Notes: a model not told the origin generated them from the sequence alone. A stretch of DNA of 64,000 nt from Saccharopolyspora rosea (GCF_025643595.1 NZ_CP102826.1:4092001-4156000); one strand, 5' to 3'. Positions 17,969-26,864 are shown, counted from the first letter of the stretch. A program made the numbers and translations.

Positions 17969-19102
17969 ATGCCGCACACCGACGAGCCGAGCCTGCGCGC
18001 CGCGGCCGACGACTGGGGCCACCTCGTGCACCACCGGCCGCGTGCCGTCGCGCGTCCGTCCACCGAGGAAGAGGTGGTGGCGGTCCTCGCGGACGCCGAG
18101 CGGCGCGGCCTGCCGTTCGCCGTCCGCGGCCAGGGCCACAACACCACCGGGGCCGCGCAGTGCGGCGGCGGGCTGGTCGTCGAGACCGGCGGCCTGCGCG
18201 CCGTGCACCACCTGGGCGCGGACTCGGTCACCGTGGACGCCGGGATCCGCTGGAGCGACCTGCTGCGCGCCACCCTGCCGCACGGCCTGGCCCCGCCGGT
18301 GCTCACCGACTACCTCGAACTGTCCGTCGGCGGCACCCTGTCGGTCGGCGGGATCGGCGGCGCCACCCACCGGCACGGGCTGCAGACCGACAACGTCCTG
18401 TCGCTGCGGGTGCGCACGCCCGGCGGCGAGGTCCGCGACTGCTCGGCCGAGCAGGACGCCGAGTTGTTCGACGCCGTGCGCGCCGGGCACGGGCGGCACG
18501 GCCTGATCCTGCGGGCCACGCTGCGGCTGGTGCCCGCACCGCGCCGGGTCCGGCACGTCCAGCACGCCTACACCGACCTGGCCGAGTTCCTGGCCGACCA
18601 GCGCGAGCTCGTCGCCTCCGGGGAGTACGACCACGTCGAGGGCATGGCCGTGCCGGGCGAGGACGGGACGAGCTGGCAGTACCTGCTCGACACCGCTGTC
18701 CGCGCCCCCGAGGGCGAGGACTACTTCGAGTTCCTCGACGCGATGGCACCGCAGGAGGCCCGGCTGCGCGCCTCCGGGGCGTGGTCGCACCCGCACCCGT
18801 GGACGAACACCTTCCTGCCCGACTCGGCCGCCGACGAGGTCATCACCGAGACCACGACCGCCCTGTCCCCCGATGACGTGGGCGCGGCGGACGGCGGTCT
18901 GGTGCTGCTCTACCCGTTCCCCACCTCGGTGGTCGCCACGCCGGGGGTGCGAATGCCCGCCGAACCGGTCGCTTTCCTGTTCGCGCTGCTGCGCACCGCG
19001 CCCGCAGACGACCCGGCCGCGCTCGCGCGGATGCTCGACGGCAACCGCCGACTGCGGGAACGCGTGCTCGCCGCGGGCGGAACCCCGTACCTGGAACCCT
19101 GA
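17969..19102 (+). CDS. FAD-dependent oxidase, cytokinin dehydrogenase/BBE-like, short C-terminus
   Basis: 377 residues. N-terminal FAD_binding_4 domain: AVARPSTEEEVVAVL, FAVRGQGHNTTGAAQ (phosphate loop) and VGGTLSVGGIGGATHRHG. The C-terminal substrate domain resembles cytokinin dehydrogenases (LLYPFPTSVVATPGVRMP). Homologues normally continue with a last segment ending in a YDP-LSPGQ-like motif that carries an FAD contact; here translation stops at AAGGTPYLEP, about 40 residues early, and a repeat fragment begins 2 bp later. Activity may be impaired. ATG follows GGAGGAGCG. Confidence 0.75.
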   Translation: MPHTDEPSLRAAADDWGHLVHHRPRAVARPSTEEEVVAVLADAERRGLPFAVRGQGHNTTGAAQCGGGLVVETGGLRAVHHLGADSVTVDAGIRWSDLLRATLPHGLAPPVLTDYLELSVGGTLSVGGIGGATHRHGLQTDNVLSLRVRTPGGEVRDCSAEQDAELFDAVRAGHGRHGLILRATLRLVPAPRRVRHVQHAYTDLAEFLADQRELVASGEYDHVEGMAVPGEDGTSWQYLLDTAVRAPEGEDYFEFLDAMAPQEARLRASGAWSHPHPWTNTFLPDSAADEVITETTTALSPDDVGAADGGLVLLYPFPTSVVATPGVRMPAEPVAFLFALLRTAPADDPAALARMLDGNRRLRERVLAAGGTPYLEP

Positions 19103-19104
19103 GC

Positions 19105-19147
19105 GCCTGTCCCGGCACCGCCACGCACAACGAGTGCGAAGACAGGC
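19105..19147. repeat. 43-bp fragment of the convergent-junction repeat
   Basis: Begins GCCTGTC and ends GACAGGC, an inverted pair matching the termini of the full copy near 54.6 kb. Between them it keeps only the GGCACCGCCACGCACAACGAG end module. It looks like an internal-deletion remnant. Confidence 0.6.
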
Positions 19148-19214
19148 CCCGAGGTTTCGCCCGCCCGGTGGCGGGATAGTCCCCTGACGAACTCTTCTCG
19201 GAGAGGAGATCGAC

Positions 19215-19478
19215 ATGGGCATCATCAGCTGGATCGTGTTCGGGCTCATCGCCGGAGCCATCGCCAAGTTCATCCTGCCCGGCAAGGATCCCGGCGGGAT
19301 CATCGTCACGATGATCATCGGCATCGTCGGCGGCCTGCTCGGCGGATGGATCAGCACTGCGCTGACCGGCGCCAACGCTGTGTCCGGGTTCCACGTCATG
19401 AGCTTCGTGTGGGCGGTGATCGGGTCGCTGATCCTGCTGCTGATCTACCGCGCGGTGTTCCACCGCAGCCACGCGTAG
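19215..19478 (+). CDS. GlsB/YeaQ/YmgE family stress-response membrane protein
   Basis: 87 residues, three hydrophobic glycine-rich segments: [40 protein letters not shown] and [22 protein letters not shown]. This is the transglycosylase-associated protein family, small inner-membrane proteins linked to envelope stress. Strong ribosome site GAGAGGAGA. Own terminator follows. Confidence 0.9.
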   Translation: MGIISWIVFGLIAGAIAKFILPGKDPGGIIVTMIIGIVGGLLGGWISTALTGANAVSGFHVMSFVWAVIGSLILLLIYRAVFHRSHA

Positions 19479-19483
19479 CAGAC

Positions 19484-19509
19484 CACCGCCGGCCCTGGGG
19501 CCGGCGGTG
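19484..19509 (+). terminator. Terminator hairpin after the GlsB-type gene
   Basis: CACCGCCGGCC/GGCCGGCGGTG, perfect 11-bp stem with a four-base loop, six bases after the stop codon, followed by CGTTTCGT. Confidence 0.75.
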
Positions 19510-19582
19510 CGTTTCGTCAGGCGATCGAGGGAATCCTGCGGGAGCATCGCGACGAACGCAGCCGCTTGCGCGGGGAGTGCAC

Positions 19583-21250
19583 ATGAGCAGGCTGACGCAA
19601 CCGACCAGGTCGAACGGCACGCTCTTCCGGCGCCTCAGCCAACAGGCCCACGAACTGGACCTGCGGTTCCAGGCCGCCTCCGGACTGCGCCGCCAGCTCA
19701 ACAAGGTCTTCCCGTCGAACTGGGGATTCCTGCTCGGCGAGATCGCGCTGTACAGCTTCGTCATCCTGATCGTCACGGGCGTGTACCTGGCGTACTTCTT
19801 CGACCCCTCGATGACCGAGGTGACCTACCACGGCTCGTTCACCAACCTGCGCGGCGTGCAGATGTCCCGGGCGCTGGAGAGCACGCTGGACATCTCCTTC
19901 GACGTCCGGGGCGGACTGTTCGCCCGCCAGCTGCACCACTGGGCGGCACTGATCTTCATGTGCGCGATCGTGGTCCACATGTTCCGGATCTTCTTCACCG
20001 GAGCGTTCCGGCGGCCCCGCGAGGTGAACTGGACGATCGGCATCCTGCTGTTCATCTGCGGCATGTTCGAGGGATTCATCGGCTACTCGCTGCCGGACGA
20101 CCTGCTGTCGGGCACCGGGTTGCGGATCGCCTCCGGCATCCTGCTGTCGGTGCCCGTCGTGGGGACCTGGCTGCACTGGATCCTGTTCGGCGGCATGTTC
20201 CCCGGCACCGTGATCATCCCGCGGTTCTACCTGTTCCACGTCTTCGTGCTGCCCGCGTTGATCGCCGCGCTGGTGGCCGTGCACCTGGCGATCGTCTGGT
20301 ACCAGAAGCACACCCAGTACCCGGGCGCGGGGCGCACCGAGCGCAACGTCGAGGGCGTGCGGATCATGCCGTCGTTCGCGGTGAAGAGCTCCGGGCTGTT
20401 CTTCGTCGTCACCGGTGTGCTCGCGATCATGAGCGGCGTCTTCCAGATCAACTCGATCTGGAACTTCGGGCCCTACATCCCGGGCAAGATCTCCGCGGGA
20501 TCGCAGCCGGACTGGTACATGATGTGGCCGGACGGGATGGGCCGGTTGTGGCCGCCGTGGGAGGTCTACCTGGGCCCCTACACCATCCCGGCGGCGTTCT
20601 TCCCGTTCGTGCTCGGCATGGGGCTGGTGTTCACGCTCGCGCTGCTGTACCCGATGCTGGAGCGCAAGCTCAGCGGCGACGAAGCCCACCACAACCTGCT
20701 CCAACGGCCGAGGGACTGCCCGGTGCGCAGCGGCCTCGGCGCGATGGCGATCGCGTTCTTCCTGGTGGTGCTGCTCTCCGGGATGAACGACATCATCGCC
20801 TTCGTGTTCAACCTCTCGCTGAACATGACCACCTGGGCCGGACGACTCGGTGTGCTGCTGGCCCCGCCGATCGCCTACTACGTGACCTACCGGGTCTGCC
20901 TGGGCCTGCAACGGGCGGACCGCGAGGTGCTGGAGCACGGGGTGGAGACCGGGATCGTGCGGCGGCTGCCGCACGGCGAGTTCATCGAGGTGCACCAGCC
21001 GCTGGGCCCGGTCGACGAGCACGGTCACGCCGAACCGCTGAGTTACCAGGGCGCGCCGGTGCCGAAGAAGATGAACAAGCTCGGCGCGGGCGGCCGCCCG
21101 GTGCCCGGCAGCCTGCTGATCCCGGATCCGGCCACCGAGACCGACGCGCTCGACCGCGCCCGGGAGCAGCAGGCCGAGCACGCCGGCGAGGCCCCCGAGA
21201 CCGCCGTGGAACGCGCGGCGCGCGGCGCGCAGCAGGGCCGCGAGGAATGA
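19583..21250 (+). CDS. qcrB: Cytochrome bc complex cytochrome b subunit, orphan QcrB
   Basis: 555-residue menaquinol:cytochrome c reductase cytochrome b of the actinobacterial type. Haem-ligand histidine pairs are visible in helix II ([20 protein letters not shown]) and helix IV ([25 protein letters not shown]); [10 protein letters not shown] and the hydrophilic C-terminal tail are typical of QcrB. The usual qcrC-qcrA-qcrB operon is absent here: the neighbours are GlsB and an unknown protein. Either a second cytochrome b copy feeding an alternative route, or one expressed under special conditions. Confidence 0.93.
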   Translation: MSRLTQPTRSNGTLFRRLSQQAHELDLRFQAASGLRRQLNKVFPSNWGFLLGEIALYSFVILIVTGVYLAYFFDPSMTEVTYHGSFTNLRGVQMSRALESTLDISFDVRGGLFARQLHHWAALIFMCAIVVHMFRIFFTGAFRRPREVNWTIGILLFICGMFEGFIGYSLPDDLLSGTGLRIASGILLSVPVVGTWLHWILFGGMFPGTVIIPRFYLFHVFVLPALIAALVAVHLAIVWYQKHTQYPGAGRTERNVEGVRIMPSFAVKSSGLFFVVTGVLAIMSGVFQINSIWNFGPYIPGKISAGSQPDWYMMWPDGMGRLWPPWEVYLGPYTIPAAFFPFVLGMGLVFTLALLYPMLERKLSGDEAHHNLLQRPRDCPVRSGLGAMAIAFFLVVLLSGMNDIIAFVFNLSLNMTTWAGRLGVLLAPPIAYYVTYRVCLGLQRADREVLEHGVETGIVRRLPHGEFIEVHQPLGPVDEHGHAEPLSYQGAPVPKKMNKLGAGGRPVPGSLLIPDPATETDALDRAREQQAEHAGEAPETAVERAARGAQQGREE

Positions 21251-21262
21251 GCGCCCGGGCTC

Positions 21263-22654
21263 ATGGAACCGGCACGCGCGGTCGCCTCCTTCGACTCCGC
21301 GACCGGGATGCTGCGCGGCCTGGCCGCGTTCCTCGCCGGGCGTGACGTGCCGCTGCTGGGCCAGGCGCCGCGCGCGCTGGAGCCGGTCCTGTCCGGGGTG
21401 CTCGGCGCGCTGAACCGGCTACCCGCGCCGGTAACCGAACGGCTCTACGCCCGCACCGGCGTCACCGAGGCGGTCCCGCCCGCGCGGCTGGGCGAACTGG
21501 ACTCCGAAGCGCTGGCCGAGTGGATCTGCGACCACTACCCGCGGCGCCGCTACCCGGTGGTGTTCCTGGGGTCCTCGAACGGCGCGCTGGAGCACCTCGC
21601 GGCCGCGCTCGGCGCGCCGTGGCTGCCGCAGACGCTGTTGGTCCCGGTGCGGCGGCGCGGCGTCGACCGCGACGACCCGCGCGCCGAGCTCGCGTTCGGG
21701 CGGGAACCGGGGCGCGCGCTGCTGGCGGCCAACCCGACCTGGCAGCTGCACCACATGCACGATCCGAACCAGGACCGGTTGATGATCGCCGGGATGGCGT
21801 ACTTCCGGCTCAAGTGGCTGCGGTTGCCGCGCGCGTACCACCGCTTCCTGCGGGAACGCCTGGCGCCGGGCGGCGTGGCGGTCAGCGCCGAGTGCGGGCT
21901 GCGGTGGCCGGTGACGCGGGTCGGCGACCGGCACGTGTTCCAGTTCGGCGCGCTCGGCGGGGCGATCCGCGACGAGTACTTCTCCGGCGGCCCGCGGGTG
22001 CACGACCTGCTGCACCGCTACGGCTCGGACCGCGACCGGTGGGACCCGCCGCCCCCGGACGACGAGGCCCCGGAGGCCGAGTGGGGCTTCGACCCGGCGT
22101 GGCCGGCCGACCTCGCCGACGCCGTCGACGGCGCGGGCGGCACCTGGCGGCGGCTGCGCTACGACCACCCGGAAGCGCTCAGCCCGGCCGTGGCCGACCT
22201 GCACCGCGCCTGGTACCGGGAGTGCGGCATCGACGACCGGCGGTTGCTGATCGACTCCTTCCTGCTCGTCGAACCGTGGTGGACGTTGCGCACCGGGTCG
22301 GTGCCGTTCTGGCTGTCGTTCAACACCCGCCCGTCGCTGCGCGCCGCGCACGCCTACCTGGACTCCGCCGATCCGTTCGACGAGATCCGGCTGGTGCTGT
22401 TCGCGCACGGCACCGAGTCGATCGGCCTGCCGCCGATGCGCGACTGGGACCGGTTGACCTCCCGGGCCCGCCGCCTCGGCGAGTTCACCGGCGTCGACCC
22501 GCGCGCCTTCCCCCGCGACCTGGCCGTGCACGCGCGGGCGCACCGCGACCTGACGCGGGTGCGCCCGCTGCACCCGATGCCCGACCCGGTGCCGCTGGAA
22601 CGGGCCGAGGACTTCCTGCGCGGCCGCAGCGACATCGAGTGGTCGGCGCCCTGA
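21263..22654 (+). CDS. Unknown protein coupled to orphan QcrB (463 aa)
   Basis: Starts ATG 12 bp after the qcrB stop and is certainly coding by base bias and length. I do not recognise the family. It is soluble, rich in Arg/Trp/Pro, with a possible Rossmann-like strand-turn-helix (YPVVFLGSSNGALEHLAAALG, residues about 95-115) followed by WLPQTLLVPVRR, and a conserved-looking HHMHDPNQDRLMIAGMAYFRLKW. No signal peptide, no transmembrane helix and no Cys pair for haem. The tight spacing suggests cotranscription with the cytochrome b. Confidence 0.8.
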   Translation: MEPARAVASFDSATGMLRGLAAFLAGRDVPLLGQAPRALEPVLSGVLGALNRLPAPVTERLYARTGVTEAVPPARLGELDSEALAEWICDHYPRRRYPVVFLGSSNGALEHLAAALGAPWLPQTLLVPVRRRGVDRDDPRAELAFGREPGRALLAANPTWQLHHMHDPNQDRLMIAGMAYFRLKWLRLPRAYHRFLRERLAPGGVAVSAECGLRWPVTRVGDRHVFQFGALGGAIRDEYFSGGPRVHDLLHRYGSDRDRWDPPPPDDEAPEAEWGFDPAWPADLADAVDGAGGTWRRLRYDHPEALSPAVADLHRAWYRECGIDDRRLLIDSFLLVEPWWTLRTGSVPFWLSFNTRPSLRAAHAYLDSADPFDEIRLVLFAHGTESIGLPPMRDWDRLTSRARRLGEFTGVDPRAFPRDLAVHARAHRDLTRVRPLHPMPDPVPLERAEDFLRGRSDIEWSAP

Positions 22655-22677
22655 GAGCCCCTCTTCGGACGATCATG

Positions 22678-22752
22678 GCAAGCGGCGCAGCCGCTTCCTC
22701 GGTCGGCGAGCGGTCTGGCAACCGGCACCGCCCGCGAAACGAGTTCGAAGAC
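22678..22752. repeat. Convergent-junction repeat, short copy
   Basis: Contains the hairpin AAGCGGC-GCA-GCCGCTT, part of the CGGT-GAG module, and the end module GGCACCGCC-CGAAACGAGTTCGAAGAC. The central modules are missing. It lies between convergent genes and can serve as terminator for the unknown gene. Confidence 0.7.
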
Positions 22753-22765
22753 GTGCGCTGGGCTG

Positions 22766-23587
22766 TCAGCGGGCGAGCCGTCCCAGCAGCGCCGAGGAGA
22801 CGCCGATCATCGTCGCGGCCGCGACCACCAGCACGCCCAGGTCCAGCGCCAGGTCGGCGGGAGTGCCCAGCAGCAGGCCGCGCAGCGCGTCCACCTCGTA
22901 GCCCAGCGGGTTGAACCGGTTGATCCACTGCAGCCAGCCGGGCATCAGCTCCACCGGGTACAGCGCGTTGGAGGCGAAGAACAACGGCATCGTGATCGCC
23001 TGCCCGATGCCCATCAGCCGGTCCCGGGACAGCACCAGCCCGGCGATCGTGATGGACAGGCAGCAGAAGAACGCCGATCCCAGCACGACCGTCACCGCCA
23101 TGCCCAACAGCCGCAGCGGGTTCGCGGTCAGCGCGACGCCGAGCAGCGCGGCGAGCACCAGCACCACGAGCGCCTGCACCAGGGCGCGCACCCCGGCGGC
23201 GAACGCCTTGCCGGTGACCATCGCGACCCGCGGTGTCGGCGTCACCAGCAGCTTGGCCAGCACTCCCGCGTCGCGCTCCCAGATGATCTGGATGCCGTAG
23301 AAGATCGCGATGAACAGCGCCGACTGCGCCAGGATCCCCGGCGCCAGGTAGTCCAGGTACGGCACGCCGCCGGTCGGGATCGCCCGCAGCCGGGTGAACG
23401 TCTCGCCGAAGACCAGCAGCCACAGCGCGGGCTGGATGCCCCGGGTGATCAGCTCGGTCCGGTCGTGGCGCAGCTTCTGCAGCTCCACCAGGCACATCGT
23501 GGCGATCCGGGAGACCACCAGGCCCACCGGAGAGCGTCGCACCGGCTCAACCGAGCCGACGGGCGACGCGACGGACCGCGCGGACAT
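22766..23587 (-). CDS. ABC-2 type exporter permease (DrrB-like)
   Basis: 273-residue permease with six membrane segments of the daunorubicin-resistance DrrB type; the loop LFIAIFYGIQIIWERDAGVLAKLLVTPTPR is characteristic. Partner of the ATPase encoded upstream, which it overlaps by 41 bp in another frame. ATG is preceded by GGGGAGGGG; seven in-frame codons upstream are ignored. Likely exports a hydrophobic or drug-like compound. Confidence 0.9.
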   Translation of the reverse strand: MSARSVASPVGSVEPVRRSPVGLVVSRIATMCLVELQKLRHDRTELITRGIQPALWLLVFGETFTRLRAIPTGGVPYLDYLAPGILAQSALFIAIFYGIQIIWERDAGVLAKLLVTPTPRVAMVTGKAFAAGVRALVQALVVLVLAALLGVALTANPLRLLGMAVTVVLGSAFFCCLSITIAGLVLSRDRLMGIGQAITMPLFFASNALYPVELMPGWLQWINRFNPLGYEVDALRGLLLGTPADLALDLGVLVVAAATMIGVSSALLGRLAR

Positions 23588-24350
23588 TCCGCATCCCCTC
23601 CCCAGCACCGCTGTCGAGATCGTCGCCGGTCGCCGCGCGGAAGGCGTCCTCCAGGGTCGCTTCCGGGCCGATGGCGGCCTTCAGCTCCTCCGGTGTGCCC
23701 TCGCTGCGCAACCGCCCGCGGTGCATCAGCGCGACCCGGTCGCAGTGCTTGTCGGCTTCCTCCATGTAGTGCGTGGTGACCAGCACCGTCATCCCGGTGT
23801 CGGCGCGGACCTGCTCGATCCGCTCCCACACCCCGGCGCGGGCGATCGGGTCGAGGCCGATGGTCGGTTCGTCCAGCACCAGCAGCCGCGGCGAGCTGAC
23901 CAGGGCCTGCGCCAGTTCCAGGCGGCGGACCATGCCGCCCGAGTAGGTGCCCGCAGTGCGCTCGGCGACATCGGCCAGACCGACCGACTCCAGCGCCGCG
24001 TCCACCGCATCGGCCCGCCCCGCCCGGGGCACGTCGAACAGGCGCGCGAACAGCGCGACGTTCTCCCGGCCGGTCAGCGCGGAGTCGGCGGACAGCTGCT
24101 GCGGCACGTAGCCGATGAGCCGCCGGACGGCGAGCTTGCGGCGCACGTCGACGCCGAACACCTCGATCGCGCCGGGCGGCGCGGGCAGCAGCGTGGTGAT
24201 CATGCGGATCGTGGTGGTCTTGCCCGCCCCGTTGGGCCCGAGCAGCCCGAACACCGAGCCCCGCTCGATGTCCAGGTCCACCCCGTCGACGGCGATGGTG
24301 TCGCCGAAGCCGTACCGCAGGTCCCGGCAGCGCACAGCGGGGGCGGTCAC
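23547..24350 (-). CDS. ABC exporter ATP-binding protein (DrrA-like)
   Basis: 267 residues with Walker A GPNGAGKTTT, Q-loop YVPQQ, signature YSGGM, Walker B LLVLDEPTIGLD and switch His in TTHYMEEAD. The C-terminal extension after HRGRLRSEGTPEELK is of DrrA length. It starts with GTG overlapping the stop of the MarR gene (GTGA). The signature lacks the usual Q (SGGMVRRLE), common in this subfamily. Confidence 0.93.
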   Translation of the reverse strand: MTAPAVRCRDLRYGFGDTIAVDGVDLDIERGSVFGLLGPNGAGKTTTIRMITTLLPAPPGAIEVFGVDVRRKLAVRRLIGYVPQQLSADSALTGRENVALFARLFDVPRAGRADAVDAALESVGLADVAERTAGTYSGGMVRRLELAQALVSSPRLLVLDEPTIGLDPIARAGVWERIEQVRADTGMTVLVTTHYMEEADKHCDRVALMHRGRLRSEGTPEELKAAIGPEATLEDAFRAATGDDLDSGAGEGMRNVRAVRRVARRLG

Positions 24351-24808
24351 GACGCACCCCGCTCGTCGCCGTCCAGGTTCACCAGCAGCCGGCGCAGCAC
24401 CGGCAGCGCCTGCTCCAGCGCTGCGACGTCCGATGCGGGCAGTTCCGCGACACCGCCGCCGACCAGCTCGGAACGGGCGGCGCGCCACGACTCCAGGCGG
24501 CGCGCGGCGGCGTCGGTGAGGTGCAGCCGCGCGGCCCGGCGGTCCTCCGGATCCGTCGCGCGACTGAGCATCCCGTCGTCGAGCAGCTGGTTGACCAGCG
24601 TGCTCACCGAGTTCGGGGCCATGTGCAGGGCCCGCGCGGCGGCCGTCACGCCCACGCCCGGCCGTTCCTCGACCAGGCGCAGCAGTTCGACGTGCGCACC
24701 GCGCAGCCGGGGTCCCGGCATCTCGGGGCGCAGCTTGCGCCGCACCAGCCGGCGCAGCGCCGAGATCACCGACATCAGCTCGTCGCCCACGGCGACCGCA
24801 TCGCTCAT
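24347..24808 (-). CDS. MarR family regulator of the DrrAB-like exporter
   Basis: 153-residue winged-helix protein: AAARALHMAPNSVSTLVNQLLDDGMLSRATDPEDRRAARLHLT spans recognition helix and wing, with the conserved DxRxxR motif. First gene of the regulator-ATPase-permease operon, overlapping the ATPase start. An inverted repeat ten bases upstream of its ATG is a likely operator, so autorepression with release by the exported compound is the simplest model. Confidence 0.92.
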   Translation of the reverse strand: MSDAVAVGDELMSVISALRRLVRRKLRPEMPGPRLRGAHVELLRLVEERPGVGVTAAARALHMAPNSVSTLVNQLLDDGMLSRATDPEDRRAARLHLTDAAARRLESWRAARSELVGGGVAELPASDVAALEQALPVLRRLLVNLDGDERGAS

Positions 24809-24817
24809 GCCGGAAGA

Positions 24818-24838
24818 ATAGCTCTTACTACGAGCAAT
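24818..24838. promoter_or_regulatory. MarR operator candidate
   Basis: ATAGCTC-N7-GAGCAAT: seven-base arms with one mismatch, lying between the MarR gene and the next gene's stop codon, within the only promoter region available to the exporter operon. Confidence 0.55.
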
Positions 24839-24852
24839 TCCCAGTGCGAGGT

Positions 24853-25821
24853 TCAGGCCACGTGCTCGGCCGCCTCGGGCGCGCACAGCCGGTCGACGAG
24901 CCGGTCGGCGAAACCGCCCGCGGTGCGCAGCACGACCCGCACGTGCGCGCCCTCCTGCGCCGGATAGCCCCGGTACTGCCCGCGGGTGTCGGCGATCGTG
25001 GCGCCACGCGCCGGGCCCTCGCCGGTCTCGACGACGACGTCGACGACCGGGGCGGTCTCCAACGCCACGTCGCCCACCGCGATGCCCGCGGCCAGCGGGT
25101 CGTGGCAGGCCGCGCGGCGCACGCCGAACACGTCCCGCTCGTAGAACCCGAGGTAGTGGTCGAGGATCCGGGCCGCGAAGGAGCTGATCGCAGTGCCCGC
25201 GTCGACGAGCCGCCGCTGCGCCGACTCGGTGAGCGCCTCGGCCATGGTCACGTCCAGCGGCACGAGCGTGACGTCCCACCCGGCGCGCAGCACGATGTCG
25301 GCGGCCTCGGGGTCGTTGTGGATGTTGGCCTCGGCGACCGGGGTGACGTTGCCGGGGTGGTGCACCGCCCCGCCCATGATCGTGACGTGCGAGACCAGCC
25401 GGGGCAGCTCCGGTTCGAGCAGCAGCGCGGTGGCGAGGTTGGTCAGCGGGCCGACCGCCAACAGGTGCAGGTTCCCCGGGTTCTCCCGGGCGGTGCGCAC
25501 GATCAGCTCCGCGGCCGGTTCGGCGACCGGCGTCGCGCTCGGCGCGGGCAGTCCGACGTCGCCGAGCCCGTCCGCGCCGTGCACGTGCGGAGCGAGGTCC
25601 ACGGTGCCCCGCCAGTTGCTCCGCGCGCCGACGGCGACCGGGATGTCGGCGCGCCCGGCCAGTTCGAGCACGCGCAACGTGTTGTCCGCGGCGGTCGCCG
25701 CGTCGACGTTGCCGAACACCGTCGTCACCGCGCGCAGGTCCACCGCCGGGTCGCGCAGCAGGTACAGCAGCGCGAGCGCGTCATCGATCCCGGTGTCGCA
25801 GTCGACGATCAGGGGGGCCAT
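24853..25821 (-). CDS. Nucleoside hydrolase
   Basis: 322-residue inosine/uridine-preferring hydrolase family protein, splitting ribonucleosides to base and ribose. Calcium-site motif DCDTGIDDALALLYLL opens the protein, TIMGGAVHHPGNVTPVAEANIHNDPEAA is the second signature, and CHDPLA supplies the late catalytic Asp. The ATG at 25821 follows GGAGGACGAGG; an alternative ATG 12 codons upstream would overlap the GntR stop (ATGA). Cotranscribed with the GntR regulator. Confidence 0.92.
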   Translation of the reverse strand: MAPLIVDCDTGIDDALALLYLLRDPAVDLRAVTTVFGNVDAATAADNTLRVLELAGRADIPVAVGARSNWRGTVDLAPHVHGADGLGDVGLPAPSATPVAEPAAELIVRTARENPGNLHLLAVGPLTNLATALLLEPELPRLVSHVTIMGGAVHHPGNVTPVAEANIHNDPEAADIVLRAGWDVTLVPLDVTMAEALTESAQRRLVDAGTAISSFAARILDHYLGFYERDVFGVRRAACHDPLAAGIAVGDVALETAPVVDVVVETGEGPARGATIADTRGQYRGYPAQEGAHVRVVLRTAGGFADRLVDRLCAPEAAEHVA

Positions 25822-25853
25822 CGGTTCCTCGTCCTCCTGGTGTGTTGCGGTGC

Positions 25854-26594
25854 TCATCGGGACTGCCGGACGACGATGCTCGGGGCCCCGCTGGGCAGTG
25901 CGTACTTGGCGGCCAGCAGCGGCGTGCGGTCGACCGAGACGACCTGGGTGACCAGCACGACCGGGGTGTCGGGCGGGCGCTGCACCACGGCGCCGCGCCG
26001 CCTGCCGAGCACCGTGGCGGTCACGGTGCTGTCGCCGCTGAGCGGCAGGTCGCCGGCGGCCGAGACCAGGGTGTGCAGCATGGTGCGCCCGGCCTGCTCG
26101 CCCGCCTCCAGCGCGCCGGGCAGGTCGGGGTCGACGGCGGCCAGGCCCTCGTCGTGCAGCGACCACTCCTCCACCAGGCAGGCCGGGCTCCCGTCGACGT
26201 CCACCGCCGACTCCCAGAACCGCACCTCGCCCGCGGCGGGCACCGGCAGGTGCTGCATCACCAGGTCGGTAGGCTCCTCGATGTCGCGAACCAGTGCCCG
26301 CACCCGCACCTCGCCGGAGCCCAGCAGGGCCTCCAGCGGCTGGAGCCGCTCGAAGCCGCGCCGGGCGGGCCCCTCGTTGACGGTGCGGCCCACACCGCGG
26401 CGGACGGTGATCACCCCGTCCTCCTGCAGGAGGATCAGCGCCTCCCGCAGCGCGGGGCGGCTGACGCCGAGCGCGGCGGCCAGCTCGGGTTCGGACGGCA
26501 GGGTCGAACCCGGCGGGTAGGTGCCCTCCCGGACGGCGTCGACGATGCGCTCGTAGAGCTCCACGACCGGTCGTCGTTGCGGTCGCCTGGCCAT
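25854..26594 (-). CDS. GntR/HutC family regulator with UTRA domain
   Basis: 246 residues. N-terminal winged helix (residues about 10-75: YERIVDAVREGTYPPGSTLPSEPELAAALGVSRPALREAL) and a C-terminal UTRA effector domain (LVMQHLPVPAAGEVRFWESAV to VTQVVSVDRTPLLAAKY). Transcribed with the nucleoside hydrolase and divergent from the MFS-adenosine deaminase unit. Two copies of the same palindrome mark both promoters. A purine nucleoside or derivative is the expected effector. Confidence 0.92.
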   Translation of the reverse strand: MARRPQRRPVVELYERIVDAVREGTYPPGSTLPSEPELAAALGVSRPALREALILLQEDGVITVRRGVGRTVNEGPARRGFERLQPLEALLGSGEVRVRALVRDIEEPTDLVMQHLPVPAAGEVRFWESAVDVDGSPACLVEEWSLHDEGLAAVDPDLPGALEAGEQAGRTMLHTLVSAAGDLPLSGDSTVTATVLGRRRGAVVQRPPDTPVVLVTQVVSVDRTPLLAAKYALPSGAPSIVVRQSR

Positions 26595-26622
26595 CTTCGA
26601 CCCTCACCCCCTGGTGGTGTTG

Positions 26623-26633
26623 TTGTCAGACAA
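26623..26633. promoter_or_regulatory. GntR operator 1, TTGTCAGACAA
   Basis: Perfect odd-centred palindrome overlapping the inferred transcription start of the GntR gene. Confidence 0.7.
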
Positions 26634-26660
26634 GTTAACGAGGACGATCGGCCGAGTCAA
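26633..26660 (-). promoter_or_regulatory. gntR promoter TTGACT-16-TTAACT
   Basis: Minus-strand -35 TTGACT (26660-26655) and -10 TTAACT (26638-26633), 16-bp spacer. The operator abuts the -10. Confidence 0.65.
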
Positions 26661-26716
26661 CAGGCGGAGAAATCGGACCATCCTTGACACGAACGGGAAT
26701 TTTCTGGGTTCGGGTA

Positions 26717-26745
26717 TTGACTGGCCGCGCCCCGCAGGGTAGACC
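26717..26745 (+). promoter_or_regulatory. MFS/adenosine deaminase promoter TTGACT-17-TAGACC
   Basis: -35 at 26717-26722, -10 at 26740-26745, exact 17-bp spacer. The second operator copy lies about 16-25 bases downstream of the expected start, a roadblock position. Confidence 0.65.
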
Positions 26746-26767
26746 GTTCCCTCAATACCTTCCGAGC

Positions 26768-26778
26768 TTGTCAGACAT
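26768..26778. promoter_or_regulatory. GntR operator 2, TTGTCAGACAT
   Basis: Ten of eleven bases identical to operator 1, in the leader of the MFS gene. Confidence 0.65.
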
Positions 26779-26864
26779 CAGCGGTTCCCGGCACCGCCCG
26801 ACCGTCTGCCGCGGCGACGACGCCGCGCTCGTTCCCGACCCTCTCCGAAGAGGTGGATTCCTCA

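Noticed and set aside
25822-25857. Upstream ATG for nucleoside hydrolase (ATGA overlap with gntR)
   Set aside because: Possible, but the internal ATG has a much better ribosome site and gives the standard family N-terminus.
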